Counted from the stretch's first letter, positions 43,428-53,500 are shown. The stretch: 64,000 nt of DNA from Haloferula helveola (GCF_037076345.1 NZ_AP024702.1:1-64000); one strand, 5' to 3'. Notes: a model not told the origin generated them from the letters alone. Translations and numbers: made by a program.

Positions 43428-43802
43428 ATGTCCGACCCCCTCGTTCACCATGGCTTAATGATCCTGCTTCACCCGATCCACAACCTCACCCGCATCCTTC
43501 CCTCCTGCCCCAAGCTCCGCGGTCGGAGATCCGCCCCGGAAACCAAGGCCCTGCCCCTCGCGCCGGTACTTCCGGTCGGTCCGACCCGGGATCCGGTGGT
43601 GGCATCTTTCCAAACGGCCATCCACGAATGCCGGACCCTCGCGTTCTTCTACCAAGGCGGGAGCACTCCGGGAATTCTCCGCCGGTTCCTTCCGGTATCA
43701 CTCTACCGCCTCGAGTCCGGCGGACCGGTGTATGCCGTCGGCCGCTGCGCCTTGCGCAACGAAACCCGCACGATCCGCCTCGACCGAGTGAGACTCGGAT
43801 AG
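43428..43802 (+). CDS. Stand-alone mini-WYL domain protein
   Basis: 124 residues from ATG 43428; ATG 43458 would give 114. After a proline-rich N-terminus, the last 65 residues resemble the core of a WYL domain without any DNA-binding domain: FQTAIHECRTLAFFYQGG, RRFLPVSLYRLESG, then VYAVGRCALRNETRTIRLD. The arginine in the RTIRLDR-type strand is the one usually involved in ligand binding. It is divergent from the full-length WYL regulator, and could share its ligand or pair with it. It may therefore act as a ligand sink or a co-regulator, which is inference. Confidence 0.65.
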   Translation: MSDPLVHHGLMILLHPIHNLTRILPSCPKLRGRRSAPETKALPLAPVLPVGPTRDPVVASFQTAIHECRTLAFFYQGGSTPGILRRFLPVSLYRLESGGPVYAVGRCALRNETRTIRLDRVRLG

Positions 43803-43823
43803 GCGCCGTGAGCACAAAGGACC

Positions 43824-43841
43824 GCGCGGCTCCGACCGCGC
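43824..43841. repeat. Dispersed hairpin repeat, copy 4
   Basis: GCGCGG-CTCCGA-CCGCGC is a perfect 6-bp stem, flanked by GGACC and CCCGGAGCC. It lies between the mini-WYL and recF stops. Confidence 0.7.
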
Positions 43842-43892
43842 CCCGGAGCCCACGCCATTGCCTCACCCGGACGCACTTCACCTTGCTGTGGG

Positions 43893-44963
43893 CTACCCTT
43901 CCGCCGCGACCGTTCCCGCCTTCACCGCGAACCGTGCGAGCTCCTGGAACTCGGGAGACGCCTCGAGCCAATCCAAGTGGGTGGTCGTGATCCACTTCTG
44001 GGCATTTGGCGGCAAGGCCCGCAGCACCGCATTGCGCCGGCCGACATCGAGCTCACCGAAGATGTCATCGATCAGCCAAACCGGCTGCGTCCCCCGACGA
44101 TCCGCGAGCACCTGCCCTTGGGCCAGCTTCAATGCCAGCGCGAGCGTCCGTTGCTGGCCTTCACTGGCAAAGCTGTCCGCGGCGAGACCGTTGATCTTGA
44201 GCACCAATTCATCGCGGTGGGGTCCCACCAGCGTTCTCCTCTGCTTTCGCTCGCGTTCGGCAGCCTGCTCGATGGCAACGCCGAGATCCATGCCGCCCGC
44301 CGGCTCATAGACCACTTCGATTCCCTCCTCATGCCCGGCGATCGACGACTGATACCGTGCAACCTCAGGAGCGAGCCGAGCCACCAAATCCGAGCGAACC
44401 GGTCTCAGCACTGCCGCCGACTCGATCATCACCGATTCGTAGGAACGGATCTCCGCCTCCCGCGGTCGCGCGTCCTTGAGAAGGAAATTCTTCGCCTTCA
44501 CGGCCCTCCGGTAACGACCCAACGCCCTCCGGTAGGCCGGCTCCACCTGCATCCCGATGAAGTCGAGGTAGCGGCGCCGCAACTCACCACCGCCCCGCAC
44601 CAGATCGAGATCCTCGTTCCCCATCCAAACCAACAGACCACCGTCTTCGAGATAAGCCCCCTGGGTGCTCCGTTCCTCCCCATCCGAACGATATCCCATC
44701 GGCCTCCGTGGCGCCCAATCGACCCGCCGCTCGGCTCCCCACGCTTCGCCCGCGACTCCGAACCCGCCCGCACCACCGACGCGGGCCAGGGTTGCCATCC
44801 GACTCGTCCTTGGCGACTGGAGCCGGACCAGCAGGCAGACCGCCTCCAGCACTGACGTCTTGCCCTGCGCGTTCCGGCCGGTGAAAACCGCGCCCGAATC
44901 CGGCACTTCGAGGCCAAGGCCCGGGAAGCAGCGGAAATCGACCACACGCAGACTGCGAAGCAT
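43893..44963 (-). CDS. recF: DNA replication and repair protein RecF
   Basis: 356 residues from ATG 44963. It is an SMC-like ATPase that loads RecA at single-stranded gaps with RecO and RecR. It begins LRSLRVVDFRCFPGLGLEV. Walker A is GRNAQGKTSVLEAV (Lys35), the signature is FASEGQQRTLALALKLAQ and Walker B is VWLIDDIFGELD. TLVGPHRDELVLKING is a further RecF landmark. It is encoded away from dnaA and dnaN, at least within this window, and is divergent from hisS with 128 bases between them. Confidence 0.95.
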   Translation of the reverse strand: MLRSLRVVDFRCFPGLGLEVPDSGAVFTGRNAQGKTSVLEAVCLLVRLQSPRTSRMATLARVGGAGGFGVAGEAWGAERRVDWAPRRPMGYRSDGEERSTQGAYLEDGGLLVWMGNEDLDLVRGGGELRRRYLDFIGMQVEPAYRRALGRYRRAVKAKNFLLKDARPREAEIRSYESVMIESAAVLRPVRSDLVARLAPEVARYQSSIAGHEEGIEVVYEPAGGMDLGVAIEQAAERERKQRRTLVGPHRDELVLKINGLAADSFASEGQQRTLALALKLAQGQVLADRRGTQPVWLIDDIFGELDVGRRNAVLRALPPNAQKWITTTHLDWLEASPEFQELARFAVKAGTVAAEG

Positions 44964-45091
44964 TGCTGCCCCCTACACTGCCCGCGGCCGACGGCAAGCG
45001 GCAATGCCCAATCCCGCGGCCAATCCCGCCTTGAAATGCCTGCGGCGGCATGCATCCTCCCCGCCCGCTCCCGGCAACCGCCCCCGGATCC

Positions 45092-46387
45092 ATGGCAGCC
45101 CCACGTTTTCAAGCACTTCCCGGCTTCCGCGACTTCCCTCCGAGGGAGTGCGCGGTACGGAACTATCTCTTCGAAACATGGCGGTCGGTCGCCCGGACCT
45201 ACGGCTTCGTCGAGTATGACACTCCGGTGCTCGAGGACACCGCCCTCTACCTGAAGAAGTCCGGTGGCGAACTTTCTTCGCAGCTGTTCCGCTTCGAGGA
45301 CCAGGGTGGCCGCGACGTCTGCCTGCGCCCGGAGGTCACGGCTTCGCTCGCCCGCCTGGCCGCCGCCTCCCAGCGCGAGTTCCCCAAGCCGCTGAAGTGG
45401 TTCGAGATCGGCCAGTGCTTCCGCTATGAGAAGCCGCAAAAGGGACGCGGCCGGGAGTTCTACCAGTTCAATGTCGATATCCTCGGTGAAGCCGGACCAC
45501 GCGCCGACGCCGAACTGATCGCGCTGTCGATCGACACGATGCGGGCATTCGGTTTCCGCACCGGCGACTTCGTTGTGCGTGTGTCCGACCGCCAGGCCTG
45601 GCTCGACTTCGCCGGCCGCCACGCGATCGACGAGGAACGCATCCCCGACTTTCTCCAGATCATCGACAAGCTCGAACGCGAGAAGCCGGAAGTCACCGCC
45701 GAAAAGCTCGCCTCGTTCGGACTAGAGACCGCTCAGATCACCTCGTTCATCGCCGATCCGAAGAGCGCATCATTGGCGTTCGAAACGATCCGTGAGGATC
45801 TCGAGGCCCGCGGACTCGCCGGGTTCGTCGAACTCGATCTCTCGATCGTCCGCGGACTGGCCTACTACACCGGTGTCGTCTTCGAAGTCTTCGACAGCGG
45901 TAAGTCGATGCGCGCCGTCGCCGGCGGCGGCCGCTACGACACGCTGGTGTCCACGATCGCCGACGGCAACGTCGACCTCCCCGCCACCGGCTTCGCGATG
46001 GGCGACTACGTGATCCGCAACTTCATCGAGGAAACCACCGACGCGCTGATGCAGATGGAAGTCTGGCTCCAGCGCCAGCAAGCCGGTTGCGACGTCTACC
46101 TTGTCCTTGCCGACGACTCGAAGCGCAATGACGCGCTCGGCATCATGACCGAACTCCGCGAGGCAGGCATCTCCTGCGACATGCCTTTCGGCAGCCTGAA
46201 GATCAACAAGCAGTTCCAGCGGGCCGAGCAGACCGGCGCCCGCTTCGCGCTGGTGATCGGCAGCGAACTTCCCGAGCTCAAGCTCAAGGTACTGGCCTCC
46301 CGCACCGAAGAGAACTGCCATGTGCTCGGTCTCGCCGACTGGCTGACCGACCGCCTCCAGCAACCCGACGGCCCACTGCTCGCCTGA
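45092..46387 (+). CDS. hisS: Histidine--tRNA ligase
   Basis: 431 residues from ATG 45092, preferred because AAPRFQALPGFRDFPPRE is the usual start; an in-frame GTG or ATG further up adds a Pro-rich stretch. Class II synthetase motif 1 surrounds GFVEYDTPVLEDTALYLKKS, motif 2 is KWFEIGQCFRYEKPQKGRGR with EFYQFN, and the histidine-A box is DLSIVRGLAYYTGVVFEVF followed by AGGGRYD. The C-terminal anticodon-binding domain covers about 335-425. aspS follows after 30 bases, so the two are in one operon, a pairing also found in other bacteria. Confidence 0.96.
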   Translation: MAAPRFQALPGFRDFPPRECAVRNYLFETWRSVARTYGFVEYDTPVLEDTALYLKKSGGELSSQLFRFEDQGGRDVCLRPEVTASLARLAAASQREFPKPLKWFEIGQCFRYEKPQKGRGREFYQFNVDILGEAGPRADAELIALSIDTMRAFGFRTGDFVVRVSDRQAWLDFAGRHAIDEERIPDFLQIIDKLEREKPEVTAEKLASFGLETAQITSFIADPKSASLAFETIREDLEARGLAGFVELDLSIVRGLAYYTGVVFEVFDSGKSMRAVAGGGRYDTLVSTIADGNVDLPATGFAMGDYVIRNFIEETTDALMQMEVWLQRQQAGCDVYLVLADDSKRNDALGIMTELREAGISCDMPFGSLKINKQFQRAEQTGARFALVIGSELPELKLKVLASRTEENCHVLGLADWLTDRLQQPDGPLLA

Positions 46388-46417
46388 GACAGGGACCGCA
46401 CGAATTTTTTCACGAGA

Positions 46418-48223
46418 ATGAGAACGCACCACTGCAACCAACTCCGCGCATCCGACACCGGTGAAACCGTCACCCTGATCGGCTGGGTCAATTCGGCCCG
46501 TGACCACGGAGGCGTGATCTTCATCGATCTGCGCGACCGCGAGGGGCTCACCCAGTGTGTGTTCCGGCCGGAGGAGAGCGCGGACGCCGCCAAGCTCTCC
46601 CACCAATTGCGCGAGGAAGACGTGGTCCTCGTCACCGGCAAGGTCTCCAAGCGACTTGAAGGCACGGTCAACGAGAAGATCGGCACCGGCGAGATCGAGA
46701 TCGTCGCGACCTCGCTGACCATCGTCAACAAGGCCGAGGTGCTGCCGTTCCAACTCGACAAGGAGCTTTCCAACGAGGACCTGCGGATGAAGTACCGCTA
46801 CCTCGACCTGCGCAGGCCGCGGATGACCCGCAACCTGCGAACCCGCCACCGGATCACCAAGTCGGCGCGCGACTTCCTCGACGAGCACGGATTCTGCGAG
46901 ATCGAGACTCCGATCCTTTCCAAGTCCACCCCGGAAGGCGCACGTGACTTCCTGGTTCCTTCGCGCCTCCAGAGCGGACACTTCTACGCCCTGCCGCAGG
47001 CACCTCAGCAGTACAAGCAGCTGCTGATGGTCGGCGGTATCGAGAAGTATTTCCAGGTCGCCAAGTGCTTCCGTGACGAAGACCTGCGCGCCGACCGCCA
47101 GCCGGAATTCACACAAATCGACATCGAGAGTTCGTTCGTCGGACAGGATGACATCATCGAGCTCGTCGAAGGACTTCTCGTCCGCGTTTTCAAGGAAGCG
47201 ATCGACGCCGACGTGGCGCCGGGCTTCGACCGCATGACCTGGCGCGATGCGATGGACCTCTACGGCTCCGACAAGCCCGACCGACGTTTCGACCTGAAAT
47301 TCGTCGATCTGACCGAAGAGTTGCGCAACTGCGAGTTCCGCGTCTTCTCGGGTGCTGTCGCGGCAGGCGGTGTGGTCAAGGCGATCAACGCCAAGGGCTT
47401 CGCCGACATCTCAACCGGCCAAATCGACAAGCTGACCAAGCTCGCGCAGGACGCGGGCGCCAAGGGGCTCGCCTACATCCAGGCGCGTGGTGAGGAGCGC
47501 GAATCCTGGCGCTCCCCGTTCGTCAAGCGCATGACCGACGAGGAGGTCGAGGCGCTGCGCACCAAACTCAACATCGAGCCCGGCGACCTGATTCTCTTCG
47601 CCGCCGACCAGTGGGAAAGCGCCTGCGACGTACTCGGTCGGGTGCGCCTCGCCTGCGCCGACATGCAGAAGCTGACCGAAGGCAGCACCGAACTCGACTT
47701 TCTGTGGGTTACCGAATTCCCGCTTCTCGCCTTCGACGAGGAGGAGGGCCGCTACGTCGCCGTTCACCACCCGTTCACCCGTCCGCACCCGGACGACGAG
47801 CAGAAGCTCCTTGCCGGCGAGCTTTCCACCGACATCCGGGCCCTCGCCTACGACGTAGTGCTGAACGGCCACGAACTCGGCGGTGGCTCGATCCGGATTC
47901 ATGAAGCGACCCTGCAGAGCGCGATGTTCAAGGCTCTCGGCATCAGCGAGGAGCAGGCTGCCGAAGAATTCGGCCATATCCTCGACGCCTTCCGCTTCGG
48001 AGCCCCTCCCCACGGCGGCGTCGCACTGGGCCTCGACCGGCTGGTGATGCTCGTTTGCGGTGAACACTCGATCCGCGAGGTCATCGCATTCCCGAAGAAC
48101 AACAAGGGTAGCGACCTGATGTCGCAATCGCCTGCCGAGGTCGACCCGAAGCAGCTGCGCGACCTGCGGATTCAGTCGACGGCACGCAAGCCAGCTCCCG
48201 GTTCGACTCCCGAAGCATCCTGA
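46418..48223 (+). CDS. aspS: Aspartate--tRNA ligase
   Basis: 601 residues from ATG 46418, the normal bacterial length. An N-terminal OB fold (GETVTLIGWVNSARDHGG, FIDLRDREGLTQCVF) binds the anticodon. The class II core has RYRYLDLRRPRM, ETPILSKSTPEGARDFLVP, motif 2 CFRDEDLRADRQPEFTQID and motif 3 HGGVALGLDRLVMLVCG. A GAD insertion domain lies at about 290-420. The gene follows hisS with a 30-base gap. Whether it is discriminating or non-discriminating cannot be judged without knowing whether gatCAB is present. Confidence 0.97.
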   Translation: MRTHHCNQLRASDTGETVTLIGWVNSARDHGGVIFIDLRDREGLTQCVFRPEESADAAKLSHQLREEDVVLVTGKVSKRLEGTVNEKIGTGEIEIVATSLTIVNKAEVLPFQLDKELSNEDLRMKYRYLDLRRPRMTRNLRTRHRITKSARDFLDEHGFCEIETPILSKSTPEGARDFLVPSRLQSGHFYALPQAPQQYKQLLMVGGIEKYFQVAKCFRDEDLRADRQPEFTQIDIESSFVGQDDIIELVEGLLVRVFKEAIDADVAPGFDRMTWRDAMDLYGSDKPDRRFDLKFVDLTEELRNCEFRVFSGAVAAGGVVKAINAKGFADISTGQIDKLTKLAQDAGAKGLAYIQARGEERESWRSPFVKRMTDEEVEALRTKLNIEPGDLILFAADQWESACDVLGRVRLACADMQKLTEGSTELDFLWVTEFPLLAFDEEEGRYVAVHHPFTRPHPDDEQKLLAGELSTDIRALAYDVVLNGHELGGGSIRIHEATLQSAMFKALGISEEQAAEEFGHILDAFRFGAPPHGGVALGLDRLVMLVCGEHSIREVIAFPKNNKGSDLMSQSPAEVDPKQLRDLRIQSTARKPAPGSTPEAS

Positions 48224-48274
48224 TACCGGATACGGACTTCAACATTCCCGATCGCCGGGCGTGTACACGGAAAT

Positions 48275-48303
48275 CGGCTCACCCCGGTGATGTGGGTGAG
48301 CCG
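48275..48303. terminator. 10-bp perfect hairpin between aspS and a small gene
   Basis: CGGCTCACCC (48275-48284) pairs perfectly with GGGTGAGCCG (48294-48303) around CGGTGATGT. It lies between the stops of aspS and the minus-strand small gene and could serve either. The downstream T run is short on both strands. Confidence 0.5.
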
Positions 48304-48342
48304 GGTTGGTTCGAGTTGCCTGAAGCAACCCGGAGAAGCCGA

Positions 48343-48567
48343 TCAGGCTGCGATCTCGTAGTGCTCGGCGATCTGGCGGAAGATCCGGTCGCGACGTTCG
48401 CGGGCTTGTTCGACGTCGCGGGTCTTCAGCGAGAAGCGGAGGCGCTCGGCAGTGGCGTCCGGCTTGTGGACAGTGAGGTGGCACCACCACACTCCACGAT
48501 TGTTCCAGAGATGGTGGTTGGGGTTGTCATGATTCACCCTGAGGGCGAGTTTGGGCTTACGTTTCAT
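48343..48567 (-). CDS. Small integrase-arm-like protein
   Basis: 74 residues from ATG 48567; a longer frame up to 48726 is less likely. The sequence has NRGVWWCHLTVHKP, a beta hairpin, then LRFSLKTRDVEQARERRDRI and IFRQIAEHY, a helix. The pattern of a short sheet, S-L-K-T-R-D and a charged helix resembles the N-terminal arm-binding domain of phage-type integrases (SLKTRDLEEARRRRD-like). No catalytic domain follows on either side. It may be a domesticated DNA-binding fragment or the remnant of an integrase. It has its own start and an intact frame, so I treat it as a gene. Confidence 0.6.
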   Translation of the reverse strand: MKRKPKLALRVNHDNPNHHLWNNRGVWWCHLTVHKPDATAERLRFSLKTRDVEQARERRDRIFRQIAEHYEIAA

Positions 48568-48735
48568 GCGGATTGGTGACGATGCTGGGTATACGGGCAC
48601 CTGAAACACGGGCAGTCCAATAAGGTATTGGCGGTTTCCGGCACCGCCATTCCAGCGGATTTCGGACGCCACGCAAGCCATTTTACCCAGACCCGAGTGT
48701 TGCGTCGGTTTTCCGCCTAAAACCAAGCAGGAGCC

Positions 48736-50205
48736 TCAACCGTGGCGCAGCGCCTCGGAAAACACCTGTTCAAGATGCCCGGGGTCCTCCTCCCCCACGG
48801 AAACCCGAAGCAAATGGGCCGGAACCCCACATCCCTCCGCCCAATCAAGCTCCTGATAATGAGCGAGCAGCGTGTACGGGCACGCCAGCGTGAAGCGGGT
48901 GCCGAAGCTGGGACCTTTCGAGACATTGAGCGCGTCATAAACCTTCGGCGCCTTGCGTGGAGACTTGAGAACGAAGGAAAAAAGCGCCCCGAAACCACCA
49001 TCAGGTGACATCACCTTCTCGTAGCGAGCGCGATGCACCCGCGACGGGTGCCAGACTTCCGCGACCGCCGGGTGTTCCGCGAGGAACTCGACCAAACGCA
49101 GCGCGGTGGCATTCGGCTTCGCCATCCGGGCACGGTAGCCTTTCAGATTCGACAGAAGGACCTGCACATCTCCGAGATACATCGGCGATGTCTCCACCGC
49201 CTCGACCTCAAGCGCCGCATGCAGATCAGTCGCGAACGGAGAATCGCTACGGACCACCGCGGCGCCACCCATCACGTCGCCCGCCCCCGACAGCCACTTC
49301 GTCAGGCTGCAGGTCACCACGTCCGCAAACGGCAGCACCCGCACATTGAAGGGCCCTACCGACGAGTCGTCGACAATCAGCGGCGTCCCTCCCTCGGCAC
49401 ATGCCGATGCGACCCGCTCGAGATCGATTGTCCGCAGCAGCGGATTGCTCGGCACTTCCGTGAAGACTCCGGCGAATTCTCCGCGCCCGATGCGCTGGAG
49501 AGCCTCTTCGAACGACTCACCCTCCGCTTCGTTGAGAAACACGACGCCACTGCCGAAAAACTCCTGAACCTTCAGCGAGTCGACATAGGGAAACTCAAGC
49601 TGCAGCGTCTTCCGCCCCTCGGCCACTCCGGGCAGGGAGCGCAGTAGCGCCGTCACGGCCGACATCCCGCTTGAGAACACGCTCACGTTCGATGACTCCG
49701 TGCCGTAGAGCGTGGCGAGCCGCCGCTTCAGCAAATGCAGCTTGGAGCCCTCCTTGAGTCCCCCGTTCAGCCAATCTTCCGCCATGCGGCTGCTCACCAA
49801 CTCTCCGGTGAACCTTTGGTACTCGTTGGCGACCGATCCGGCCTTCGCCGGAACCACCACCGCCTGGAAGCCATGGAATCCGGAAGAACGCGCGGCGATC
49901 TGAGCCTTCTTCTCAATCCAGCGCTGGGCCCGTTGGGCCGAACCCTTGGTTGGGAAGAGAAACACCTTCTCTCCATCTCCTGCGAGTTCCTCCTCCGCCC
50001 TCAGGGTCAGTCTTCCAAGGAGCGGGTTCCGGACAAACCGGGGATAGCCCGATTTCAGCCGCCGCATGATCTTGTCGCGGCCCTCTTCATAGCCGGTCAC
50101 CGACGCCCATGTCGGTAAGCACACCGAGCAGGCATGCGGAGAGTCCGGAAGCGGGACACCAAGGTCACTTTCCGAGCACGCCGGCTGGTCGACAAAGTTT
50201 CGCAT
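48736..50205 (-). CDS. Cystathionine gamma-synthase-like PLP enzyme with fungal-type N-terminal extension
   Basis: 489 residues from ATG 50205; an AGGAGG lies 6 bases upstream, which fixes the start. The C-terminal ~380 residues are a Cys/Met-metabolism PLP fold: FSSGMSAVTALLRSL, GVFTEVPSNPLLRTIDL, LIVDDSSVGPF and the PLP lysine in VTCSLTKWLSGAGDVMGG. The N-terminal ~110 residues include HACSVCLPTWASVTGYEEG and LKSGYPRFVRNP. They resemble the extension of fungal Str2-type cystathionine gamma-synthases rather than bacterial MetB. Its likely reaction is cystathionine formation from an acylhomoserine and cysteine, in transsulfuration toward methionine. The exact substrate is inferred. Confidence 0.82.
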   Translation of the reverse strand: MRNFVDQPACSESDLGVPLPDSPHACSVCLPTWASVTGYEEGRDKIMRRLKSGYPRFVRNPLLGRLTLRAEEELAGDGEKVFLFPTKGSAQRAQRWIEKKAQIAARSSGFHGFQAVVVPAKAGSVANEYQRFTGELVSSRMAEDWLNGGLKEGSKLHLLKRRLATLYGTESSNVSVFSSGMSAVTALLRSLPGVAEGRKTLQLEFPYVDSLKVQEFFGSGVVFLNEAEGESFEEALQRIGRGEFAGVFTEVPSNPLLRTIDLERVASACAEGGTPLIVDDSSVGPFNVRVLPFADVVTCSLTKWLSGAGDVMGGAAVVRSDSPFATDLHAALEVEAVETSPMYLGDVQVLLSNLKGYRARMAKPNATALRLVEFLAEHPAVAEVWHPSRVHRARYEKVMSPDGGFGALFSFVLKSPRKAPKVYDALNVSKGPSFGTRFTLACPYTLLAHYQELDWAEGCGVPAHLLRVSVGEEDPGHLEQVFSEALRHG

Positions 50206-50509
50206 GCGCGCCTCCTGCTTGGGACCGAATGCCTTGATTGCGCAAGCGGTTTTCGAGCCCGACCAGAAATCAGCCCCGCTTCCCTTCCCTTGTGAATCGG
50301 AGCCTCCGTCAGGATTCGCGATCAAGGATGCTAACGAGACAACCCAATCGGGTCATAGCGGAGCACCCCGGTTCTGCGCCATGATCCGAGGCAAGTATTC
50401 AACGGGCTGCATCTCGAGTTTTATCTCAATCTGCTATGTAGTTGCTTTCCGGGCAACCCTATTTGTATTTACAACCCGTATCACTGGCTATACTGTGTCC
50501 ATGAATTAA
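50206..50509. promoter_or_regulatory. 304-base divergent intergenic region with a candidate promoter
   Basis: It separates the cystathionine gamma-synthase-like gene (minus) from the Verru_Chthon A gene (plus). The right third is clearly more AT-rich than the surroundings. TTTACA (50468-50473) and TATACT (50489-50494) could be -35 and -10 boxes for the plus gene. Their 15-base spacing is short, and the leader would be only about 10 bases. I looked for a SAM or cobalamin riboswitch on the minus strand and recognised none. Confidence 0.4.
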
Positions 50510-53500
50510 ATGAAAAGCACTTTAAACCCATCTTTTCGTGCCACCCAACACCATCGAAGGCAGCCCGGCTTCGCTTTGGTGATCACTGTGACGCTGATGG
50601 TCCTGCTCGCTCTGCTGGCGGTCGGACTGCTTAGCCTCTCCACGATTTCCCTCCGAGCGTCGTCCCAAGGCGACGCCATGCAGCAGGCCCAAGCCAACGC
50701 CCGTCTCGGTCTGACTTTGGCAATCGGGGAAATCCAGAAGCGCCTCGGCGACGACCGCCGCATCACCGCGCCCGCCACTTTCGAAGATCCCAATGCCCCC
50801 GCCCATCTTGCGGGCGTCTGGGAGGGGGTGCCGCAGAACGTTGAGCAGCCGTCGGCTGAAGCTGCCGACCGCTTTCTCGGTTACATCTCGTCCGGGATCG
50901 AGGAGAACCCGAGGGCTTTGCCTGCCAAGGACGGCATTCCGCTCTTGGATGAAGGGTCCCTCGGACCGAATCCCGATCCGGAAGATATCGTCCTCGCGCC
51001 GACCGTCGATATGGCGATCGGAGGAAACCGGACCGACGGGCGCTTCGCATGGACTGCGTTCGACGAAAGCCTGAAGGCCAAGGCGGACCTCGTGCGCGAG
51101 GAGCCGCGCCTGCCGATCGCATCCCAAGCCTTGCTCGGGGCCGCGCCGCGTTTCGGCATGGAGCAGTTCCCCGAAGTCGAAAGCTTCAATTGGTCCCGCG
51201 AGACGTCCCAGAACAAGCTCGTGAGTCTCCAGAGCTCCGACCTGCTCCCGGGATTGGCCGAACTGGGTGACCTCCAGCATGACGTCACCGTGTTCAGCCA
51301 CGGCGTGATCTCCGACCCGGGCAATGGCGGTCTGAAGCGCGACCTCAGCCGGATCGCCGACGACCTGCCGTCGGACATGCGCCGGGAGCCCATCTATGAC
51401 GACCGCTCCCTCGTCCGAGCGGAGAACAATCCGCTGTGGTCGCACCTCGCCGACTACGCGTCGCTCTACAAGGAAACGATCCGCTCCAGCAACGGAGGCT
51501 ACGAGATCGAAGCCGCCGCGCCGAGGGATGGCGAACCCCGCCTCAACCGTCGCGACAACGCCTACACCGATCCGCAGACTCCCAGCGAGACGCCGCTGAC
51601 CCCGGTGGTCTCGAAGGTCGAGCTCCAGTTCACGCTCATCGCCAAGGACGCGCACGGTCACTGGCCGGGAACGATCCGCAACAAGACCGGCGACAGCCGC
51701 CGGACTTACATGCTCTACCTGATCTACACGCCGATCGTCACTTTGTACAACCCTTACAACGTGCCGATCGAAACGCAGGGCATGCGCATTGATTTCGCGG
51801 ACGTGCCGATCGGCTTCCGCTTCTATCGCGGCGACAGCCAGCGCGCCCTCCAGCCGCAGACGACCGACCTCGCCCACTTCAATCAGCTCTACCTTTACCA
51901 CGACTCCAACAGCAGCACCGCGAAGGCGTTCGGATTGAATGTCCGCGGCGCCTACGGTTCGGGCAGTAGTTCCGTTCCGATCCGTTTGCTTCCGGGTGAG
52001 TCGAAGGTCTTCGGCGAGTCGGTCGACGGCAATTGGTCGTGGAACAACAACGGCGGTGTCTTCGACTGGGCCGACCGCGACGGCAAAGGGCTGACCGCCG
52101 ATGTCACCCTCGGCCCGGGTTACGCCCGCGGCATGGGCTTCTGGGTCGACTGGCTGACGCCCGACCACATGCTCACCGCCTACGACGACGGCATGGGCAT
52201 CTACTCGATGCGCTCGACCGACTTCATCGACGTCGAGTTTGCCCCGATGCCCTCCCAGGCATCCGGTAACAAGCTCTCGATCGACGTCTCGCTGGTGACC
52301 ACCGACCGCCGCCGGGAGACGACGACCCGCGTCGGAACCTACTTCCTCAGCTTCAATGACCGGCGCGACCCCGCAGGCCTCCTCACCAAGGCGATGTCCA
52401 CCGGGCAGGAACGGGTGCGTTATCCCGCCCGACTCCAGCGTCCCTACCGCACGACCGAGATCTACCAGAGCCCGGCCGACCGGATTAAGGATTACTCGCG
52501 GGTGAAGCCGTTCGCGACCTTCAGTTTCGAAGCAAAGACCACACTCGACGCGAAGACACCGTCGAAACCGTGGGTCCAAGGTGCCCAAGCGAGCAACATG
52601 AGCGTGATCCGTCTCGAAAGCGAGAAGGCCGACCACGCGACCCATGATGTCGCGATGCGCCAGATCGGACCCAACGACGAGTATCCGTGGGATCCGCTCA
52701 CCGACCGCGCCTTCTTCTTCACCGCGAAGGACGCCGACATGGGCATCACCTCGGCACCGCAGTTCGAGATCCCCGCCCTTCCCCTTCAGTCTCCGGCCCA
52801 GCTGCGCCACGCCCGTCTCGCGCCGCAAGGCTTCCTCGGATCGCCGAACTACACCGTCGGCGAATCGTGGGCGAGCCCGCTAATGCCTCCGAACCGCGTC
52901 ACCTATGATGCCGGCCAGGGTTACGAGCTGCTCGACCACTCGTGGCTTCTGAACAGCAAGCTGTGGGACGGCTACTTCTTCTCGACCATCTGCCAGCACG
53001 GCGGAGCGGCGATGGATTCACGGCGCGGCGCCGCGGACGTGGCCAAAGGCTTCTTCGATGGTTCGGAGCGCCTGCTCAATTCGCGACTGATCAGCTACAC
53101 CGACCGCCCCACCGAAGAACTGGTGGCGGACGTTGTGGACGAGACCGGTTATCTGCACACGGCCGCCCACCTCATGATCGACGGACCGTTTAACGTGAAC
53201 ACGCTGTCGATCGATGCATGGAAGACCTTGCTCGCCTCGCTGAACGAGGAGGACGTCACCTACTACGACGGCACCGGAGGCCCGGCCGGCATCGGTGAGG
53301 AAGACACCATCTCAAGGGCGGACAATCCGCTGAGCAGGATGCGCCGTCCCACCGGCCGACCGGTCGAGGATTCCATCGGCGCTCCTCCGGAAGTTGCCCG
53401 CGAAGGGCGCTGGAAGGGCTTCCGCACGCTCGACGACGACCAGATCGAGCGACTGGCCGAAGAAATTGTCGATGAAGTCCGCGAACGTGGCCCGTTCCTC

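Noticed and set aside
45770-47116. A 448-codon open frame antisense to hisS and aspS
   Set aside because: It runs across two clear synthetase genes and their gap, and has no recognisable motif.
50206-50330. Possible SAM-type riboswitch before the cystathionine gamma-synthase-like gene
   Set aside because: None of the conserved SAM-I, SAM-II, SAH or cobalamin riboswitch cores could be found by eye.
50522-52828. A 768-codon open frame antisense to the Verru_Chthon A gene
   Set aside because: It is a by-product of GC-rich codon use on the other strand; it has no recognisable domain, and the plus-strand product has a family match.
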